DNA from: VAXT01 sp038040395
GTDB taxonomy: Bacteria > Actinomycetota > Thermoleophilia > Gaiellales > Gaiellaceae
Reading direction: 5' to 3'
NCBI GenBank assembly: GCA_038040395.1
Contig: JBBPIJ010000001.1
Coordinates: forward strand, 248,001 to 312,000
DNA: 64,000 bases
The position numbers and the translations under genes were made by a program. Below, in pieces: positions 33,376 to 42,848 of this stretch; the first letter of the stretch is position 1; the number at the start of each line of letters is the position of its first letter. Below the pieces are notes generated by a model, which was not told the DNA's origin, ran no database searches, and saw only the letters and a program-made list of their open reading frames with translations.

Positions 33376-34210
33376 CTGCGATGTCGCCCGGAGGGCGATC
33401 CGCAGGCAGGCTAACAAGGCCCGGAATGCGCCGCATCCATTTGCGCTGGTACGCGGCGTAGCGCTTGCCGCGGGCGACGATCGCCTCGATCGCGGCCTCG
33501 TCGTCTGGGTGCTCCATCACGCCCGCGATGCCGTGTGCGTACTTCGCGGTTGGAGAGATGCCGGCCGCGACCGCGCGCTCCACCTCCTGGCGCACGCCGG
33601 CGTCGAACATAACCCTGGCCCGCTCCGCGATCCGTCGCTCGAGCTCCTCCTTCGAGAGGTCGAGGCCAAAAACGAGGGTCGGATACCGGGTCTCGTCCGT
33701 CCAGAGCCGGTCGCGCTCTCGATCCTGCCCCGCGAGCTCGAGACTCCGCACGACGCGACGCCGGTCGTTCGGGTGGACCGCGGCGGCCGCTTCGGGATCG
33801 ACTTCGGCAAGCAGCGCGTGCGCTGTGTCCGCACCCTGTTCGTCGTACAGCTTCTCCCAGTGCTCGCGCGCGCCGGGCGCCGGAGCTGGAGGCAGTCGAA
33901 GATCGGCGAGGGCGGCGCGCAGGTAGAGGCCGGTGCCGCCGACGACGATCGGGGTGGAGCCTGCCGCGAGGATCTCGTCGATCGCAGCATGGGCCAGCTC
34001 CTGATACTCGCCGACGGATGCCTCGTGCTCGAGCGGCCAGATCCCGACCAGGCGGCCGGGCGACTGGTTCGTGAGGATCGGCAACCCCCGGTAGACCTGC
34101 ATCGAGTCCGCCGAGACGACCTCGGCCGGAATCCGCTCGGTCAGGGCCTGGGCAACGCCGCTCTTGCCGGAGCCCGTCGGGCCGAAGATGGCGAGGACGA
34201 GCTCAGTCAC
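33317..34210 (-). CDS. miaA: tRNA dimethylallyltransferase
   Basis: MiaA adds a dimethylallyl group to A37 of tRNAs reading UNN codons. The protein (297 residues from GTG 34210) has the P-loop GPTGSGKS, EVVSADSMQVYRGL, the GGTGLYLRA motif, and the C-terminal AAYQRKWMRRIPG helix. A GTG at 34222 is an alternative start. It stands with miaB, whose product methylthiolates the same residue, in one minus-strand series; a phosphatase gene sits between them. Confidence 0.95.
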   Translation of the reverse strand: MTELVLAIFGPTGSGKSGVAQALTERIPAEVVSADSMQVYRGLPILTNQSPGRLVGIWPLEHEASVGEYQELAHAAIDEILAAGSTPIVVGGTGLYLRAALADLRLPPAPAPGAREHWEKLYDEQGADTAHALLAEVDPEAAAAVHPNDRRRVVRSLELAGQDRERDRLWTDETRYPTLVFGLDLSKEELERRIAERARVMFDAGVRQEVERAVAAGISPTAKYAHGIAGVMEHPDDEAAIEAIVARGKRYAAYQRKWMRRIPGLVSLPADRPPGDIADAILEVARARQRLPAGRAG

Positions 34211-34949
34211 GCAACCGCGCACGAACGAGGCGCAGGTCCTCGTTGCTCACGCCTGCGTCACGCAAGTAGCCTTCGACGCTGCCGTAGCGGCGCTCGAGCT
34301 CCGCCAGCACTCCTTCGATCGAGGACGCGGGGGTCTGGGCAATGCGGCGCAGTCGTTCCAGCTCGGCCTCGGTCGCCGCTTCGGCGAACCACCGCTCGTG
34401 CCGCGGACGAAGCCGCTCCTCGCTCAGGGCGTAGTCGGCCGCGATCTGCTCGTCGTCCACGCCGGCAAGCGCGAGCAGCAGTGCGGTGACGAGCCCCGTG
34501 CGGTCCTTCCCGCCCATGCAGTGAACGACGACTCCACCCTCGGGCGCGTTTGCGACCGCGCGAATCGCAGACGCCACGTTCGCCTTGAAATGCTCGAGGA
34601 ACAAGAGGTACACGTCCCGCGTTGCCGTTGCGACGTCAGGCGCAGCCTTCGCCGCGGCCTCGACCTCCTCGAAGATGGTCTTGTCGTCGTCGAAGAGCGA
34701 CATGTGCAGCAGGTCGACCGGAGTACCGGCGGGTGGGCCTTCCTCTCGCTCCTCGTCCATCCGCAGGTCGATGACGGTGCGGATGCCGTAGTCGACAACC
34801 GACTGCCAGCCGTCCTCCGTCAATTCGTCGAGGCTGTCTGCGCGGACGACGGCGCCGTAGCGAGTCTCTCCGCCGTCCTCGGTTCTGTGGCCGCCGAGGT
34901 CGCGGACGTTGAGCAAGCCGTCCCAGGTGAGGTCGCGACTACGCAGCAA
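34203..34949 (-). CDS. Tyrosine phosphatase-like protein
   Basis: This 248-residue protein has the Cys-x5-Arg phosphatase loop HCMGGKDRTG at about residue 143 and the N-terminal NVRDLGG motif typical of the Y_phosphatase3 (IphP/lipid-phosphatase) family. RADSLDELTEDGW and DLRMDEE fit that family too. It may act on phosphotyrosine, phosphoserine or phosphoinositide; the sequence does not decide. The TTG start at 34949 overlaps miaB by 11 bases; its stop overlaps miaA. Confidence 0.85.
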   Translation of the reverse strand: MLRSRDLTWDGLLNVRDLGGHRTEDGGETRYGAVVRADSLDELTEDGWQSVVDYGIRTVIDLRMDEEREEGPPAGTPVDLLHMSLFDDDKTIFEEVEAAAKAAPDVATATRDVYLLFLEHFKANVASAIRAVANAPEGGVVVHCMGGKDRTGLVTALLLALAGVDDEQIAADYALSEERLRPRHERWFAEAATEAELERLRRIAQTPASSIEGVLAELERRYGSVEGYLRDAGVSNEDLRLVRARLRD

Positions 34950-36264
34950 CGGCAGCTAGCTCTGTGCCCCGGAGTGTGGTCGAGGTCGCGCCATCGATCC
35001 TCACGTCCACGAGCTCTCCCGCGGCGCTCGACCCGGTGAAGTTCACCGTCACGTTGCGGCGCGTGCGGCCACGGAGTACCGAGGGATCGGTCCGGCTCGG
35101 CCCCTCGACGAGCACTTCTTCGACCCGCCCGATCCGCTCGTGGTTGCGTTCCTGCGCGATGCGCTGGACAACCTCGACCAGGCGCTCGATCCGCTCCCGC
35201 TTGATCTCGTCCGGGACCTGATCCGGCATCGTCGCCGCCTCCGTCCCCTGGCGCGGCGAGTAGACGAACGTGAAGGCGCCGTCGTAGCGCACCTCCTCGA
35301 CCACCTCGAGCGTCTCCCGGAAGTCGTGCTCGGTCTCGCCCGGAAAGCCGACGATCACGTCGGTCGTGAGCGCGAGGTCCGGAATCCCGGAACGCAGCTC
35401 CTCGACGAGCCGCAGGTACCGGTCGCGGCCGTAGGTTCGTCGCATTGCCTTCAGGATCCGGGTCGACCCCGACTGCAGCGGCAGGTGCGCGTGCTCGCAG
35501 ACCGCCGGGCACTCGGCCATGGCAGCAATAACCTCGCGGCGGAAGTCCTTCGGATGTGGGCTCGTGAAGCGGATCCGCTCGACGCCGTCGACGGCGTCGC
35601 AGGCGCGGAGGAGCTCTCCGAATCCAGTCTTCACGTCGGGCGCCAGGTCACGGCCCCATGAGTTGACGTTCTGACCGAGGAGTGTGATCTCGCGGACACC
35701 CTCGCCGGCAAGGCGCGTGACCTCGGCGACGATCTCCCCCTTCCGCCGGCTCACTTCGCGCCCGCGCACGGCGGGCACGATGCAGTACGAGCAGACCGAG
35801 TTGCAGCCCATCGAGACCTGCACCCAGGCCTGGAAGCGCCGCTCGCGGTGCATTGGCAGCGTGCCGGCGAACTCGCGTTCCTCGCCGGTGCCGAATCGTC
35901 CGCGCGGTGCTTCGCCGCCGGCGCCGAGCCACTCAGCGAGATGCGGGATCGTCCCGGGCCCGAACGCGACGTCGACGTACGGGTAGAGATCGAAGAGTCG
36001 CTCTCGCTGAGCCTCTGCGTAGCAGCCCCCGACCGCGATCACCTTGTCGGGGTCGGCGACCTTGAGCATCCTCGCCTGGCTGAGGTGCATGGCGAAGCGC
36101 TGGTCTGGCTTCTCGCGGATCGTGCAGGTGTTGAACACGATCACGTCGGCCTCGTCCTGAGAGGTGGCCTCCCCCAGTCCGATCTCCTCGAGCATGCCCT
36201 TGATCCGCTCCGAGTCGTGAGCGTTCATCTGGCAGCCGAACGTCGTGACGTGGTACCGCCTCAC
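34939..36264 (-). CDS. miaB: tRNA-2-methylthio-N6-dimethylallyladenosine synthase
   Basis: MiaB is a radical-SAM methylthiotransferase that adds the 2-methylthio group to i6A37 of tRNA. The 441-residue protein has the N-terminal UPF0004 domain with three cluster cysteines (TFGCQMN, FNTCTIRE, VGGCYAE), the radical-SAM CNSVCSYC motif (Cys-x3-Cys-x2-Cys) and a C-terminal TRAM domain. The GTG at 36264 (VRRYHVTTFG) is the best start because upstream in-frame sequence is antisense to a divergent gene. Confidence 0.95.
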   Translation of the reverse strand: MRRYHVTTFGCQMNAHDSERIKGMLEEIGLGEATSQDEADVIVFNTCTIREKPDQRFAMHLSQARMLKVADPDKVIAVGGCYAEAQRERLFDLYPYVDVAFGPGTIPHLAEWLGAGGEAPRGRFGTGEEREFAGTLPMHRERRFQAWVQVSMGCNSVCSYCIVPAVRGREVSRRKGEIVAEVTRLAGEGVREITLLGQNVNSWGRDLAPDVKTGFGELLRACDAVDGVERIRFTSPHPKDFRREVIAAMAECPAVCEHAHLPLQSGSTRILKAMRRTYGRDRYLRLVEELRSGIPDLALTTDVIVGFPGETEHDFRETLEVVEEVRYDGAFTFVYSPRQGTEAATMPDQVPDEIKRERIERLVEVVQRIAQERNHERIGRVEEVLVEGPSRTDPSVLRGRTRRNVTVNFTGSSAAGELVDVRIDGATSTTLRGTELAAVAA

Positions 36265-36349
36265 TAGGCCAGATGGTATCGACGCCGGAAACGACCTTGA
36301 GATCCCACTGGAGCGCCGCCTGGCAGCGTGCAAAGTACGACTTGAGGGA

Positions 36350-36865
36350 ATGGACGTCCACGTGGGATTTCTTGGAGCGATCTTGTACGACATCGTCGGC
36401 GCGTTCCTGCTTCTGGGCGGCGCCGGCGTAATCCTCGGAGTCATCGCGGCATCGCTTCTGTGCCGGACTCCCACCCAGCGCGCGTTCATGGTCCTAGTCG
36501 GGATCCTTGGTTTCGTCGCGGTGGAAGGATTCGCGATTTGGCTAGGCACTCAGTCTTGCGGCGAGAGTTGTGTGCAGGATCCGACGCCTCTGATTGCCTC
36601 CGGGGTCATCAACTTGTTCGGGTATCCGTTTGGCGCCGCGATCGGCCTGACGGTGGCCTCGAAGATGGGCAGAGTTGATCACGCCGCCACTGTCCGACGG
36701 CAGACTCGGTTTGCGGTCGTCATCACAGCGGGGATCCTCACGTGCCTGGCTGTCGGCCTCACGACGGGTTGGTTCTTAGGCGCAGTCTTCCTGCTTGTAC
36801 TGCTCGTTCTCACAGCACGCCGTCTCAGGGATCGCCCGGACGCGCACGCTCACGAGCCGCCGTAG
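36350..36865 (+). CDS. Uncharacterised membrane protein
   Basis: From the ATG at 36350 the 171-residue protein has about five hydrophobic segments, with a Cys pair in QSCGESCVQDP in an outer loop near residue 70. It ends in a basic, His-rich tail. Codon use is clearly less GC-biased than in the neighbours, which suggests recent acquisition or weak expression. It is the only plus-strand gene between 29 and 50 kb that I would annotate, set between miaB and rny. Function unknown. Confidence 0.6.
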   Translation: MDVHVGFLGAILYDIVGAFLLLGGAGVILGVIAASLLCRTPTQRAFMVLVGILGFVAVEGFAIWLGTQSCGESCVQDPTPLIASGVINLFGYPFGAAIGLTVASKMGRVDHAATVRRQTRFAVVITAGILTCLAVGLTTGWFLGAVFLLVLLVLTARRLRDRPDAHAHEPP

Positions 36866-36907
36866 ATAGGACACATTGGGCCGTCGTGATGATGAGCGGA
36901 GCGCCGT

Positions 36908-38407
36908 CTACTTCGCGAACTCGACGTTTCGCGACTCGCGGATGACCGTCACCTTGATCTGGCCCGGGTACTCGAGGTCGTTCTCGATGTCGCGGGCGAT
37001 CTCGTGGGAGAGCAGCGCCGCCTCGTCGTCATTGATCTCCCCAGGCTTGACGATCACGCGGATCTCGCGGCCGGCCTGGAGCGCATAGACCTTCTCGACT
37101 CCCGGCTTGCTCGCGGCGAGCTCCTCGAGTGCGGCCAGGCGCTTGATGTAGTTCTCGAGGCTGTCGCCCCTCGCGCCGGGCCGTGCGCCCGAGATCGCGT
37201 CGGCGGCGATGAGGAGCACTGCCTCGACCGTCTGCGGCTGTACCTCGTAGTGATGTGCCTCGACTGCGTGGACGACCCCGGGCTGCTCGCCGTAACGCTT
37301 CGCGTACTGCGTCGAGATCGCCGCATGGGAGCCTTCGACCTCGTGCGTCAGCGCCTTCCCGACGTCGTGGAGCATCGCCGCGCGCTTGGCGGTCTTCACG
37401 TTCGCCTCGAGCTCGGTTGCCATCAGGCCGGCGAGGTGGGCGACCTCGAGCGTGTGCTTGAGCACGTTCTGCCCGTAGCTCGTCCGGAAGTTGAGGCGGC
37501 CGAGGAGCTTGACGATCTCCTCGTGGAAGTCGCCGCAGTTCGCCTCGAACACGGCCTGTTCGCCGGCCTGCTGGATGCGCTCGTCGATCTCCGTCTTCGA
37601 CTGGTAGTACATCTCCTCGATGCGCGCCGGCTGGATGCGGCCGTCCTCGACGAGCTTCAGCAGAGTCATCTTCGCGATCTCCCGGCGGATCGGGTCGAAC
37701 GACGACAGGACGACGGCCTGCGGAGTGTCGTCGACGATCACGTCGACCCCCGTCAGGTGCTCGAGCGTCCGGATGTTGCGGCCTTCACGCCCGATGATCC
37801 GGCCCTTCATGTCGTCTGAGGGCAGCTCGATCAGCGACGAGGTCGTCTCCGCGGCGTGGCTCGCCGCGACCCGCTGGAGAGCATCGGCGACGAGGTTCCG
37901 CGCGCGCCGTTTCGCTTCGCTCTGCGCCTCCTCGTCGAGCTGGCGCACCCGTCGCGCGAGGTCATGCCGCACCAGTTCCTCCGACTGGGCGAGCAGCCGT
38001 GCCTTCGCCTCGCCGACGGTCATGCCGCCGATCCGCTCGAGCTCCTCGAGCTCGCGCTGTTTCGCCTCCTTCAGGTCCTCCTGGAGCTCCTTGACGTGCA
38101 CTTCGCGGTCGGCGAGGCCCTGGTCGCGCCGCTCGATCTCCTTTTGCCTGCGTTCGACCTCGTCCTCGCGGGCCAGAACGCGCTCCTCGATCTTCGCGAT
38201 CCGGCTGCGCTGCTCTCCGATCTCGCGTTCGACCTCGGCCCGGAGGCGAACAACCTCTTCGCGCGCCTCGATCTTCGCCTCGCGGCGGATCGTCTCCGCT
38301 TCCCGCCGCGCCTCGGCGACGCTCGATCCCCCGAGCAGGCGTAGACCGAAGAGCACGAGGGCGCCGGTGACCAGGACACTGACCAGAACTGCCGCAATGA
38401 CGAGCAT
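36908..38407 (-). CDS. rny: Ribonuclease Y
   Basis: RNase Y is a membrane-anchored endonuclease that starts mRNA decay. The 499-residue protein has an N-terminal membrane helix (residues 2-24) and a long coiled coil rich in Glu/Arg to about residue 175. A KH domain follows with GRIIGREGRNIRTLE, then an HD domain with LHDVGKAL and AHHYEVQPQT. Start ATG at 38407. It belongs with RNase J and PNPase, encoded elsewhere in the window. The 208-base gap upstream to recX holds no gene. Confidence 0.96.
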   Translation of the reverse strand: MLVIAAVLVSVLVTGALVLFGLRLLGGSSVAEARREAETIRREAKIEAREEVVRLRAEVEREIGEQRSRIAKIEERVLAREDEVERRQKEIERRDQGLADREVHVKELQEDLKEAKQRELEELERIGGMTVGEAKARLLAQSEELVRHDLARRVRQLDEEAQSEAKRRARNLVADALQRVAASHAAETTSSLIELPSDDMKGRIIGREGRNIRTLEHLTGVDVIVDDTPQAVVLSSFDPIRREIAKMTLLKLVEDGRIQPARIEEMYYQSKTEIDERIQQAGEQAVFEANCGDFHEEIVKLLGRLNFRTSYGQNVLKHTLEVAHLAGLMATELEANVKTAKRAAMLHDVGKALTHEVEGSHAAISTQYAKRYGEQPGVVHAVEAHHYEVQPQTVEAVLLIAADAISGARPGARGDSLENYIKRLAALEELAASKPGVEKVYALQAGREIRVIVKPGEINDDEAALLSHEIARDIENDLEYPGQIKVTVIRESRNVEFAK

Positions 38408-38615
38408 CCGCGCTCCTCGGGTACGTGCCCGCGCGGCTCAGGTTCCGAATGGAGGCGGCCGAGACGGACCGCCACGAACAGGGCTAGACCGTGCCGGTCA
38501 AGCCCCTCTCAACAGCGTCTCGTGTGGTGGTCAAAGTGCTTGTGCTCGTTGATTCGGTTTGTGGAGCGATTCGGAAACTGCGCTTGTGCAGGCAAAAGTG
38601 TCGGGTAAAGCACAC

Positions 38616-39323
38616 TCATGGTACAGCCGGAGGGGCCTCCTCCGCAATGGCCTCTCCGCAGGAACCCTCGATCGAGTCTTCGGAGAACCCCTTGCCGGCG
38701 AGGTAACGCACGGTCCTGGGGGTTGCGCCTCGTCGCTCGACGACCCGCTCCGCTCGGGCGGCCTCAGGCTCGAGCCCCGCCACGGCGGTCTCCACGATCT
38801 CTTCCACAATGCCTCGTTCGGCGAGGTCGTGCCGAATCAAGGCGTCTCCGGCTCCTCTCTCAGCAAGAAGCTCCGCGCGGCTCTTCGCGAATCGCCCGTC
38901 GTCGACCGCGCCGCTCTGAACCAAGCGCCCCAGAGCCTCGTCGCGGGCGGCCGGAGGGACCTCGGCCCGGGAGAGCCGCTCGGCTAGCTCTCGCTGGGTC
39001 AGATCCCGTCTCGCGAGCGAGCGAGACGCTTTCCCCAGCGCCTCGTGCCGGACGAGCTCTCGGCGTAGCCGCCGCGCCCGAGCGCGGTCGAGCTCGACAC
39101 CCACGTCGAGCCCCGCCGCCAGCACGGTCTCCGCCGGCAGCGTTCGCCAGTACTCCCCGTCGAGGGCGACCTCGATCCGCCCGCGAGGCCGTGCGAGCAG
39201 GGCGCTAACCCGTGGCGGCGACCTCTTCGCGGACAGCTTCCGCCTCCTTGAACTTCTCGGCGCGAGCGGCGTCGTCGGCAGAGGCGATCGGCAGCAGCCG
39301 CGCCGAGGCGATGCCGTCCTCAC
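38616..39323 (-). CDS. recX: RecX-family regulator of RecA
   Basis: RecX binds RecA filaments and modulates them. The conserved part begins at RIEVALDGEYWRTLPAE and continues with LARRDLTQRELAERL, RLVQSGAVDDGRFA and the final RYLAGKGFSEDSI, giving three helical repeats. There is no ATG, GTG or TTG where the conserved part begins. The GTG at 39323 lies 119 bases inside recA and adds unlikely residues, while the GTG at 39125 removes conserved sequence. The true start may therefore be a rare codon such as CTG, or lie within recA. Confidence 0.85.
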   Translation of the reverse strand: MRTASPRRGCCRSPLPTTPLAPRSSRRRKLSAKRSPPRVSALLARPRGRIEVALDGEYWRTLPAETVLAAGLDVGVELDRARARRLRRELVRHEALGKASRSLARRDLTQRELAERLSRAEVPPAARDEALGRLVQSGAVDDGRFAKSRAELLAERGAGDALIRHDLAERGIVEEIVETAVAGLEPEAARAERVVERRGATPRTVRYLAGKGFSEDSIEGSCGEAIAEEAPPAVP

Positions 39324-40305
39324 CGAGCTCGGCCTGGATTCCCATCACGATCTTCTCGGTGACGTCGGGATGCTCACGCAGGAAGGCGGCGGCGTTGTGC
39401 CGGCCCTGCCCGAGCCGTTCCTCGTCGAAGCTGAAGTAGGAGCCCGACTTCTGCACGACCTTGCGCTCGATCCCGGCTTCGAGCACCGTGCCCTCCCAGG
39501 AGATTCCCGAGCCGTAGATGATGTCGAACTCCGCTTGCTTGAACGGCGGCGCAACCTTGTTCTTCACCACCTTCACGCGGACGCGGTTGCCGATCGCCTC
39601 GACGCCTTCCTTCAGCGTCTCGATCCGCCTGATGTCGAGCCGGACCGAAGAGTAGAACTTCAGCGCTCGACCGCCCGGAGTGGTCTCGGGCGAGCCGAAC
39701 ATGACGCCGATCTTCTCGCGCAGCTGATTCGTGAAGAGCGCGATCGTGTCGGTGCGGTTGAGCGTCCCCGCGAGCTTGCGCAGCGCCTGGCTCATCAGGC
39801 GGGCCTGGAGGCCGACGTGGCTGTCCCCCATCTCGCCTTCGATCTCGGCTTTCGGGGTCAGCGCTGCCACGGAGTCGACCGCGACGACGTCGAGTGCTCC
39901 GGAGCGGATGAGCAGCTCGGAGATCTCGAGCGCCTGCTCGCCGTTGTCGGGCTGCGAGACGAGCAGATCGTCGATGTTGACGCCGATCCGGCGCGCGTAC
40001 TGCGGGTCCATCGCGTGCTCGGCGTCGATGAAGGCGCAGATACCCCCGCGCCGCTGGGCCTCGGCGATCACGTGGTAGACGAGGGTCGTCTTGCCGGACG
40101 ACTCGGGACCGAAGACCTCGACGACGCGGCCGCGCGGCAGCCCCCCCACTCCGAGCGCGATGTCGAGCGACAGCGATCCAGTCGAGATCGAGCCCGTCGT
40201 GACGTGCGCGTGGTCGTTCATGCGCATAACCGAGCCCTTGCCGAACTGTCGCTCGATCTGGCCGAGAGCAGTGTCGAGTGCTTGCTCGCGATCCAACTCA
40301 TCCAC
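39205..40305 (-). CDS. recA: Recombinase RecA
   Basis: RecA drives homologous recombination and SOS induction. The 366-residue protein has the Walker A motif GPESSGKTT, the DAEHAMDPQYARRIG segment, Walker B with VVAVDSVAAL, and the L2 loop region FTNQLREKIGVMFG. The ATG at 40305 follows CTAGGAGGTGG. The end overlaps the recX frame. The C-terminal tail is acidic and Ala-rich, as usual. No intein is present. Confidence 0.98.
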   Translation of the reverse strand: MDELDREQALDTALGQIERQFGKGSVMRMNDHAHVTTGSISTGSLSLDIALGVGGLPRGRVVEVFGPESSGKTTLVYHVIAEAQRRGGICAFIDAEHAMDPQYARRIGVNIDDLLVSQPDNGEQALEISELLIRSGALDVVAVDSVAALTPKAEIEGEMGDSHVGLQARLMSQALRKLAGTLNRTDTIALFTNQLREKIGVMFGSPETTPGGRALKFYSSVRLDIRRIETLKEGVEAIGNRVRVKVVKNKVAPPFKQAEFDIIYGSGISWEGTVLEAGIERKVVQKSGSYFSFDEERLGQGRHNAAAFLREHPDVTEKIVMGIQAELGEDGIASARLLPIASADDAARAEKFKEAEAVREEVAATG

Positions 40306-40861
40306 CTCCTAGCGGAACTGACTCCAAGACTTCGTACTGCGCGCCTGTCGGCCGCAGCCGGGATATGTAAGCAGCAGCATCGGACACCATCACCGGCCCG
40401 AGCTCGGGGATCGCAGGCTGGAGACGGGGTCGTTCGCGAAAGCGGACGACCGTGAGGTGCGGGAGCCACGAACGCCGCTCGGGCTCATAGACGCCGAGCC
40501 GGGCCAGTCGCCCATGAACGTCCTCCGCGATCCGCTTCGCACGCCCCTCCAGATCCTCGAAGACGAGCATTCCGACCGATCGCGTCTCTCGGTACCGCAC
40601 GGGCGTGAGCGCAGGCCGTGCAGCGCCTTCTGCGGCCTCGCGCAGTGCTTCGATGATCGAGTCGAGCTCCCCGGCCGGGCGCGAGCCGAGGAATGCGATC
40701 GTGACGTGCAGGTTCTCCTCCGGGACGATTCGAGCCGTTTCAGGCGCGCCGAGCTTCTCCCGCTGCCAGCGGGTGATCCCGCGGGCGGCCGCTCGAGGCA
40801 GACGAAAGCCGAGAAAGAGCCGTGGGCGCTCATCGCGCAGGACGCTACCCGACGAGGTCAC
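40298..40861 (-). CDS. thpR: RNA 2',3'-cyclic phosphodiesterase (LigT/ThpR family)
   Basis: The 187-residue protein has the two HxTx motifs of the 2H phosphoesterase family, HVTIAFLG (about residue 51) and HLTVVRFRE (about residue 136). Members open 2',3'-cyclic phosphates on RNA ends. The GTG at 40861 overlaps the cinA stop by four bases, which fixes the start. It overlaps recA by eight bases, so cinA, thpR and recA form one unit, as in many actinobacteria. Confidence 0.9.
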   Translation of the reverse strand: MTSSGSVLRDERPRLFLGFRLPRAAARGITRWQREKLGAPETARIVPEENLHVTIAFLGSRPAGELDSIIEALREAAEGAARPALTPVRYRETRSVGMLVFEDLEGRAKRIAEDVHGRLARLGVYEPERRSWLPHLTVVRFRERPRLQPAIPELGPVMVSDAAAYISRLRPTGAQYEVLESVPLGGG

Positions 40862-42108
40862 GCCGAAATGTGACGGCTTCGCTCCAGAAGATTCCGCACG
40901 AGATGGAGCGCAGCCGCGGTCGCGCGACGCCGGATCGTGTCCCGGTCGCCGGCAAGCCACAGCTCCCGCCTCTGCTCTCGCCCGGGCCCGCTCGCGTGCA
41001 CGTAGACGAGGCCGACCGGCTTCTCAGGCGTACCTCCGTCGGGCCCGGCGACACCGGTGACCGCGATCGCCACGTCGGCTCCAAGCGACTCGCGCGCACC
41101 GGCGGCCATGGCCGCAGCGGTCTCCGCCGACACTGCGCCGTGGGCCGCCAGAATCTCCTCGGCAACGCCGAGCTGGGCGAGCTTGACGCCGTCGTCGTAG
41201 GCGACGATTCCGCCGCGGAAGACGTCACTCGCCCCCGGAACGGAGGTCAGGCGAGCCGCGACGAGCCCTCCTGTGCACGACTCCGCGGTCGCCAGCGAAA
41301 GACGGCGTCCGCGAGCCGACTCGAGGACGTGCTCCTCGACGGGGAGAGCGTCCTCCGCGAACACGGCGGGCTCGAGCGCCTCCCGCATCGCGCGCGCCAG
41401 CTCCTCGCCGTCGCCGAAGAGCTCGATCCAGATCTCCCCGTCGTGGGCGCAGATCGTCGCCTCGACCCCCTCCGGCTCGCCTCCTGCTTCCGCGAGCGCC
41501 CTGGCGACGGCCGACTCGCTCACCCCGTAGACCCGCAGGACCCGGTATTTTGGGGCCTCCGTGCTCGCGAGCACCCGCTGGACGGCCTTGTCCTCGAGCG
41601 CCGCGTGCCAGAGACGCCGAAGCTCGGGCGGAGGACCGGGCAGCACGACGGCCACGGTGCTGCCCGTCTCGACGACGAGTCCCGGTGCCGTCCCCGCGAT
41701 CCCGATCACGCGGCCCCCATCGGGAACCGTCGCCTGCTTGCGGACGCCTTGCTCGAAGTCCGCATAGGGCCGCCCGAGACGCTCGGCGATCCGGCGCGAG
41801 ACTCCTTCGATCTCCCGCTCGAGCCCGGGCTCGACCGACGTGCCCAGTCCCGCGGCGCGTGCGAGAAGCTCGACGGTCCGATCGTCGTGCGTGGGACCGA
41901 GCCCTCCGGACACGACGAGCAGATCCGCCGACAGGCCGTCGCGGAGCGCCGCCTCGAGCTCGTCGGGCTCGTCTCCGACGAGGGTGATCCTCGCCGGCTC
42001 GAGACCCAGCGAGGTCAGCTCAGTCGCGAGAAACGGGCCGTTCGCATCGCGGCGCCCGCCTCGTAGGAGCTCACTTCCTGTGACGAGGACGGCGACGCGC
42101 GGACTCAA
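40858..42108 (-). CDS. cinA: CinA-family protein (NMN deamidase / competence-damage protein)
   Basis: From TTG 42108 this is a 416-residue protein of normal CinA length. The N-terminal MoCF_biosynth domain shows VTGSELLRG, SGGLGPTHDD and LPGPPPEL. The C-terminal CinA domain has TAESCTGGLVAARLTSVPGA and AIAVTGVAGPDGGT. The C-terminal domain of the family deamidates NMN; the N-terminal domain acts on ADP-ribose in some members. The TTG overlaps the previous stop (TTGA). It is linked to recA through thpR. Confidence 0.94.
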   Translation of the reverse strand: MSPRVAVLVTGSELLRGGRRDANGPFLATELTSLGLEPARITLVGDEPDELEAALRDGLSADLLVVSGGLGPTHDDRTVELLARAAGLGTSVEPGLEREIEGVSRRIAERLGRPYADFEQGVRKQATVPDGGRVIGIAGTAPGLVVETGSTVAVVLPGPPPELRRLWHAALEDKAVQRVLASTEAPKYRVLRVYGVSESAVARALAEAGGEPEGVEATICAHDGEIWIELFGDGEELARAMREALEPAVFAEDALPVEEHVLESARGRRLSLATAESCTGGLVAARLTSVPGASDVFRGGIVAYDDGVKLAQLGVAEEILAAHGAVSAETAAAMAAGARESLGADVAIAVTGVAGPDGGTPEKPVGLVYVHASGPGREQRRELWLAGDRDTIRRRATAAALHLVRNLLERSRHISA

Positions 42109-42836
42109 GAAACCGGCGGCGCAAGCGAGACGCCCGTCGGCGTCACCTCGAGCCACCGGCGCGCTCCGGTGCCGGCGCCCGGCACGACCTGCGGTTGCCC
42201 GTTCAGCCGAAGGCGCAGGTTCGCGGGCGCGGACACGTAGAGCCAGAGATGTCTCCCGGCGAAGGTCCGCGGCCTGCCCTGCTCAAGCGTTCCCTCATAG
42301 ACCGGCTTGCCTGTCCGCGAGCCGCGGTAGACGGCCACGTAGGCGCCGCCCCCGACGCCTGAGACGACGAGCCGGGCCGGCGGCTTGGGCTTCTTCGCGC
42401 TTTTTGCCGGCGGCGGGTTGCCCAGAGGGCTCGGTGGATTCTTGTGACCCCCCCACTTCGCCGCGGCAAAGACGAAAACCGTCAGGCCGGCGATGACCGC
42501 GACGGTCAGCATCACGGCCTTCCCCGGGAGAGCGCTGCGGTTGGAGGTCCCTCCGCCCCGAGGGCGGAACGGCTGCTCTTCCTCCTCTTCCTCGAGCTCG
42601 CCGCGCACGTACCGCGAGTTGAACTCGTCCACGTAGAGCTGGCCGTCGAGCCCGAGGTAATCCGAATACGAGTGGAGGAAGCCCTTGACGTAGGTCTGTC
42701 CGGGCAGGACTTCGAACTGCTCCTCTTCGAGGGCGCGCAGATACTTGCCGCGAATCTTCGTCGCCTGCTCGATCTCCGGAAAGTCGAGCCCCTGCCGCAG
42801 ACGAGCCTCGCGGAGGCTGTTGCCGATCTCGAACAC
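42105..42836 (-). CDS. RodZ-like HTH membrane protein
   Basis: The 243-residue protein has an N-terminal HTH_25 domain (IGNSLREARLRQGLDFPEIE, then GQTYVKGFLHSYSDYLGL), residues 1-75. A run of Glu and a basic linker come next, then a single membrane helix at about 108-126, a Pro/Lys linker, and a C-terminal beta-rich DUF4115-type domain (residues about 150-243). This is the RodZ layout, a link between cytoskeleton and cell shape. Many actinobacteria have such proteins without MreB. GTG start. Its stop overlaps cinA. Confidence 0.85.
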   Translation of the reverse strand: MFEIGNSLREARLRQGLDFPEIEQATKIRGKYLRALEEEQFEVLPGQTYVKGFLHSYSDYLGLDGQLYVDEFNSRYVRGELEEEEEEQPFRPRGGGTSNRSALPGKAVMLTVAVIAGLTVFVFAAAKWGGHKNPPSPLGNPPPAKSAKKPKPPARLVVSGVGGGAYVAVYRGSRTGKPVYEGTLEQGRPRTFAGRHLWLYVSAPANLRLRLNGQPQVVPGAGTGARRWLEVTPTGVSLAPPVS

Positions 42837-42848
42837 GGGGCCTGGAGT

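Noticed and set aside
36265..36549. 95-residue N-terminal extension of miaB
   Set aside because: It would be antisense to the divergent membrane-protein gene and has no match to the MiaB N-terminus, which begins at VRRYHVTTFG.
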